A DNA stretch of 8,621 nt from JBHEKP01 sp041859375. GTDB lineage: Bacteria > Hydrogenedentota > Hydrogenedentia > Hydrogenedentales > CAITNO01. How positions within the stretch are numbered: position 1 is the first letter of the stretch; each line of letters opens with the position of its first letter. Below the pieces are notes generated by a model, which saw nothing but the letters and a program-made list of their open reading frames with translations, made no database searches and was not told where the DNA came from. The position numbers and the translations under genes were made by a program. The stretch lies in the NCBI GenBank assembly GCA_041859375.1, contig JBHEKP010000201.1:1-8621 (forward strand), written 5' to 3'. This document shows, one piece after another, positions 6,311 to 8,621 of the stretch.

Positions 6311-7156
6311 TCACAAACAACGGCCGGTTTCAATTTCCCGCACGGTGAGGACGCCGCCGGCGGCCACCGACACGTGCAGGAAACCCACCGGTTCGCGGTT
6401 GAAATTCCAGCAGCAGGAGCGGACCTGGAACATGCGGGTGTCACCAATGCGGTATTCCAGGGTGGGCTGGTGCAGATGGCCAAAGAAGCAAGCCGACGGG
6501 CGGGTCTCCGCGATGAGCCTGTTGAACCAGCGGGAATCGTTCCGGCTCATGAACATGTTTTGATCCCCGCCGCCGCGCTCGGGGGGGATGTGGGCAAAGA
6601 GGATTTTCACGGGCTCCCGTGCCGACAGTTCCCCCTCCAGCCATTCACACTGGCCGGAGGGCCGGATGTTTTCCGAGCAAAACTGCCCCACATGCTCCCC
6701 GCCCGCGCCCGCGTCGCACACCGCGATGAAGCGCACCCCCTTATGGATGAATGAATAATAATCTGATTCCTTCCCGTCCTTTTTAAAGTCACCGGGAAAG
6801 GCGTCCCGCAACATCTGGCGTTTTTCCGGGGTGGATTCGTGGTTGCCCGCCACCATGTGCAGGGGCGTGGAAACGTCCTTGAGCCGGTCTTTTAGCCCGT
6901 CAAGCTGGATGTCGCCCGCCACCAGGCAGAAATCGGGCGCATCACCGTCCTTCATTTCCGCCATCACCCCAAAACAGCGCATAAACTTGTCTGCGGCGGT
7001 GCCGTATCTTTCCAGTTCGGGCTTCGCCGCCTCGCTTCCGTGGGGGTCGGCGATGACACAGAAAGAGAAGGGCTCAAGATCCGCGCCGCTTTGCGCGCGC
7101 ACGGACGAGGCCGCCGCGCCCGCCGCGGCGAGAACAAGAAACTCCCTGCGCTTCAT
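6311..7156 (-). CDS. Tat-exported calcineurin-like metallophosphoesterase
   Basis: A 281-residue protein beginning with a twin-arginine leader: MKRREFLVLA, then an Ala-rich hydrophobic stretch and a likely cleavage after VRA (residue 21). The metallophosphoesterase motifs follow in order: D37-x-H39 (IADPHG), GDIQLDG (Asp82), GNHE (Asn105, His106), AHIPP (His189) and GHLH (His227, His229). All dinuclear-metal ligands are therefore present and the enzyme should be active on a phosphomonoester or diester outside the cytoplasm; the substrate cannot be read from sequence. Tat export fits a protein that folds around its metals before transport. The ATG has GGAG 8 nt upstream and lies 35 nt after the metG stop, so cotranscription with metG is likely, though no functional link is obvious. 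A Cys-Cys pair (248-249) near the C-terminus is unusual but not diagnostic. Confidence 0.92.
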   Translation of the reverse strand: MKRREFLVLAAAGAAASSVRAQSGADLEPFSFCVIADPHGSEAAKPELERYGTAADKFMRCFGVMAEMKDGDAPDFCLVAGDIQLDGLKDRLKDVSTPLHMVAGNHESTPEKRQMLRDAFPGDFKKDGKESDYYSFIHKGVRFIAVCDAGAGGEHVGQFCSENIRPSGQCEWLEGELSAREPVKILFAHIPPERGGGDQNMFMSRNDSRWFNRLIAETRPSACFFGHLHQPTLEYRIGDTRMFQVRSCCWNFNREPVGFLHVSVAAGGVLTVREIETGRCL

Positions 7157-7191
7157 GGAAACGGCTCCGTTCCGGCGCGGTTGGGTGCGGG

Positions 7192-8621
7192 TCAGCAGGC
7201 CTCGCCGCGCTGGTGCGCCTCGGCCAGCTCGGCGATGCGGTCCTTGTCCAGTTTGGGAAAGAGCACCACGGGCGTGTTCAGCGGGGAACCCGCCGCAAGC
7301 CGCTCAATGGCCTGATCCCAGCCGTCCCCGCCGCCCTCCGGACCGTTTTCAGGCAGGGAGACATTGAGAATGCCGGCAAGGGTGCGCGCCCCTTCGGGCA
7401 GGAACGGGGCCATCAGCACGCAAAGCCCCCGCACCACCTGGCAGCAGACGTGCAGCGTGGTGCCCGTGCGCGTCATGTCCGTCTTCCGGGTGACCCAGGG
7501 CTGCATCGCGTCGAAGTACACATTCGCCCTGCGGCCCAGCTCGATGAGCCGCTCCACGGCCTGGCGGAAACGGAATTCACCAAGGGACTCGGCCACAAGC
7601 CCGGCATGCTCGCCGATGGCGTCGAGCATGGCCGCGTCCTCCGCAAGGAGTTCGCCCGCCTCCGGCACTTTTCCGTCAAAGTTCTTCACCGTCATGGTCA
7701 GGGAGCGGTGCACGAAATTGCCCACCACGTCGCACAACTCGCCGTTGTAGCGGTTCATGAAGTCGTCCCAGTCGAAGTCGGAGTCCTTAGATTCCGGGGC
7801 GATGGCGCAGAGGTAGTAGCGGAGCGCGTCCGCGGGGAACTGCTCGAGCGCCCAGCGAACGGTGATCATGTTGCCCCTGGACTTGGAGCCCTTTTCCGAC
7901 TGGCCGGTGCGGCGGTTGAATATGTTCAGGTACTCGTTGCCCACCACATGGTCGGCGAGGATGTAGTCCCCCTGGCCCATGAGCATGGCGGGAAAGATGA
8001 CCGCGTGGAAGGGCACGTTGTCCTTGCCGATGAAATGCACCAGCCGCGTGGACTCGTCCTGCCACCAGGGTTTCCATCCGTCCTCGCCCAGCCCGGCGTC
8101 CAGCGCCCACTGGCGGGTGTTGGTGATGTAGCCGATGGGCGCGTCAAACCACACGTAGATGCGCTTGTCCGCCGCGCCGGGATCGTCCACGGGAATGGGC
8201 ACGCCCCAGTCCGTGTCGCGGGTGATGCAGCGCGGGCGCAAATCGCCCACCCATCCCTGGGCGATTCCCTTGACGTTGGCGCGCCACTCGGGATGATTTT
8301 CCAGCCAGGCCTTCAGCCGTTCCGTGAAGTCGGGAAGGTTCAGAAACCAGTGCTTTGACTTGCGAAGTTCCGGCGTGGAGGTGTCGCCCGGCACGTTTGC
8401 CCTGGGATTGACCAGATCCTTTGCGCTGTACTGGGCGCCGCAGGCCTCGCACTCGTCACCGTTCGCGTCGGCGTAGCCGCATTTCGGGCAGGTGCCCTTC
8501 ACATAGCGGTCCGGCAGGAACTTGCCGAGCTGCGGCGAGAACCACAGCTCCATTTCCTGCTCATGGATGTGCCCGCCCCTGTCCAGCGTGGTGAAAAAGC
8601 GCTGGGTCGTGTCCACGTGCA
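7192..8621 (-). CDS. metG: Methionyl-tRNA synthetase, C-terminal part (5' end outside window)
   Basis: MetRS charges tRNA-Met with methionine. The gene enters from the right edge; about 476 codons are visible and the Rossmann-fold N-terminus with the HIGH motif is missing. Counted from the GTG at 8616 (not a true start), the zinc knuckle has CPKC (43-46) and CEAC (56-59), as in the E. coli-type enzyme. Then come YVWFDAPIGY (154-163), FIGKDN (195-200) and the KMSKS-type loop, here KGSKS (242-246) in SEKGSKSRGN. The helical anticodon-binding domain contains RRANVYFDAMQPW (362-374). The protein ends shortly after the FPKLD segment, so it lacks the C-terminal Trbp111-like tRNA-binding and dimerisation domain found in many MetRS. 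The metallophosphoesterase gene follows after 35 nt. Identification is secure. Confidence 0.97.
   Translation of the reverse strand, partial: HVDTTQRFFTTLDRGGHIHEQEMELWFSPQLGKFLPDRYVKGTCPKCGYADANGDECEACGAQYSAKDLVNPRANVPGDTSTPELRKSKHWFLNLPDFTERLKAWLENHPEWRANVKGIAQGWVGDLRPRCITRDTDWGVPIPVDDPGAADKRIYVWFDAPIGYITNTRQWALDAGLGEDGWKPWWQDESTRLVHFIGKDNVPFHAVIFPAMLMGQGDYILADHVVGNEYLNIFNRRTGQSEKGSKSRGNMITVRWALEQFPADALRYYLCAIAPESKDSDFDWDDFMNRYNGELCDVVGNFVHRSLTMTVKNFDGKVPEAGELLAEDAAMLDAIGEHAGLVAESLGEFRFRQAVERLIELGRRANVYFDAMQPWVTRKTDMTRTGTTLHVCCQVVRGLCVLMAPFLPEGARTLAGILNVSLPENGPEGGGDGWDQAIERLAAGSPLNTPVVLFPKLDKDRIAELAEAHQRGEAC

Noticed and set aside
7213..8358. Plus-strand open frame of 381 codons
   Set aside because: It is antisense to metG, which has unmistakable motifs; the plus-strand product shows no domain and is a GC-rich shadow.
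8614..8616. GTG as the true start of metG
   Set aside because: The frame continues open to the window edge and the N-terminal catalytic half with the HIGH motif is missing, so the gene is cut by the window, not truncated.

Overview
The window looks like a chromosomal segment from a GC-rich bacterium. Every supportable gene lies on the minus strand, so the window reads from right to left. The genes are housekeeping and cell-envelope genes. Signal peptides, a Tat-type leader, an amidase with a cleavable export signal and a YibQ-type divergent polysaccharide deacetylase suggest a diderm (Gram-negative type) cell. The gene set resembles uncultured PVC or Hydrogenedentota-like lineages more than classical Proteobacteria. 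That placement is an impression from protein style, not a computed one, and is weak.

Right block (8621 to 6311): the 3' part of metG (methionyl-tRNA synthetase; its HIGH-bearing N-terminus is outside the window), followed 35 nt downstream by a Tat-exported calcineurin-like metallophosphoesterase.

Middle block (6310 to 5338): a 100-nt gap with a candidate extended -10 promoter and a perfect 9-bp hairpin, then two small membrane proteins in tandem. One has a B-box-like zinc finger plus one membrane helix; the other has one N-terminal helix plus TPR-like repeats. Both have strong Shine-Dalgarno sequences. A textbook intrinsic terminator (11-bp GC-rich stem plus U-tract) closes the unit.

Left block (5337 to 1): a candidate promoter directly after the terminator, then a five-gene cell-wall cluster: N-acetylmuramoyl-L-alanine amidase, GerMN-domain membrane protein, glutamate racemase (murI), a large divergent polysaccharide deacetylase, and tsaD (tRNA t6A synthesis; 3' end outside the window). 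Two junctions are 4-nt ATGA overlaps, which points to translational coupling. The cluster joins precursor supply (D-glutamate) with peptidoglycan cleavage and two membrane-anchored envelope proteins. The most interesting details are an apparent duplication of a roughly 95-residue domain in the deacetylase protein and the uncharacterised zinc-finger/TPR pair.

I saw no mobile elements, CRISPR arrays, tRNA or rRNA genes, and no clear sign of an undescribed defence or mobile system.
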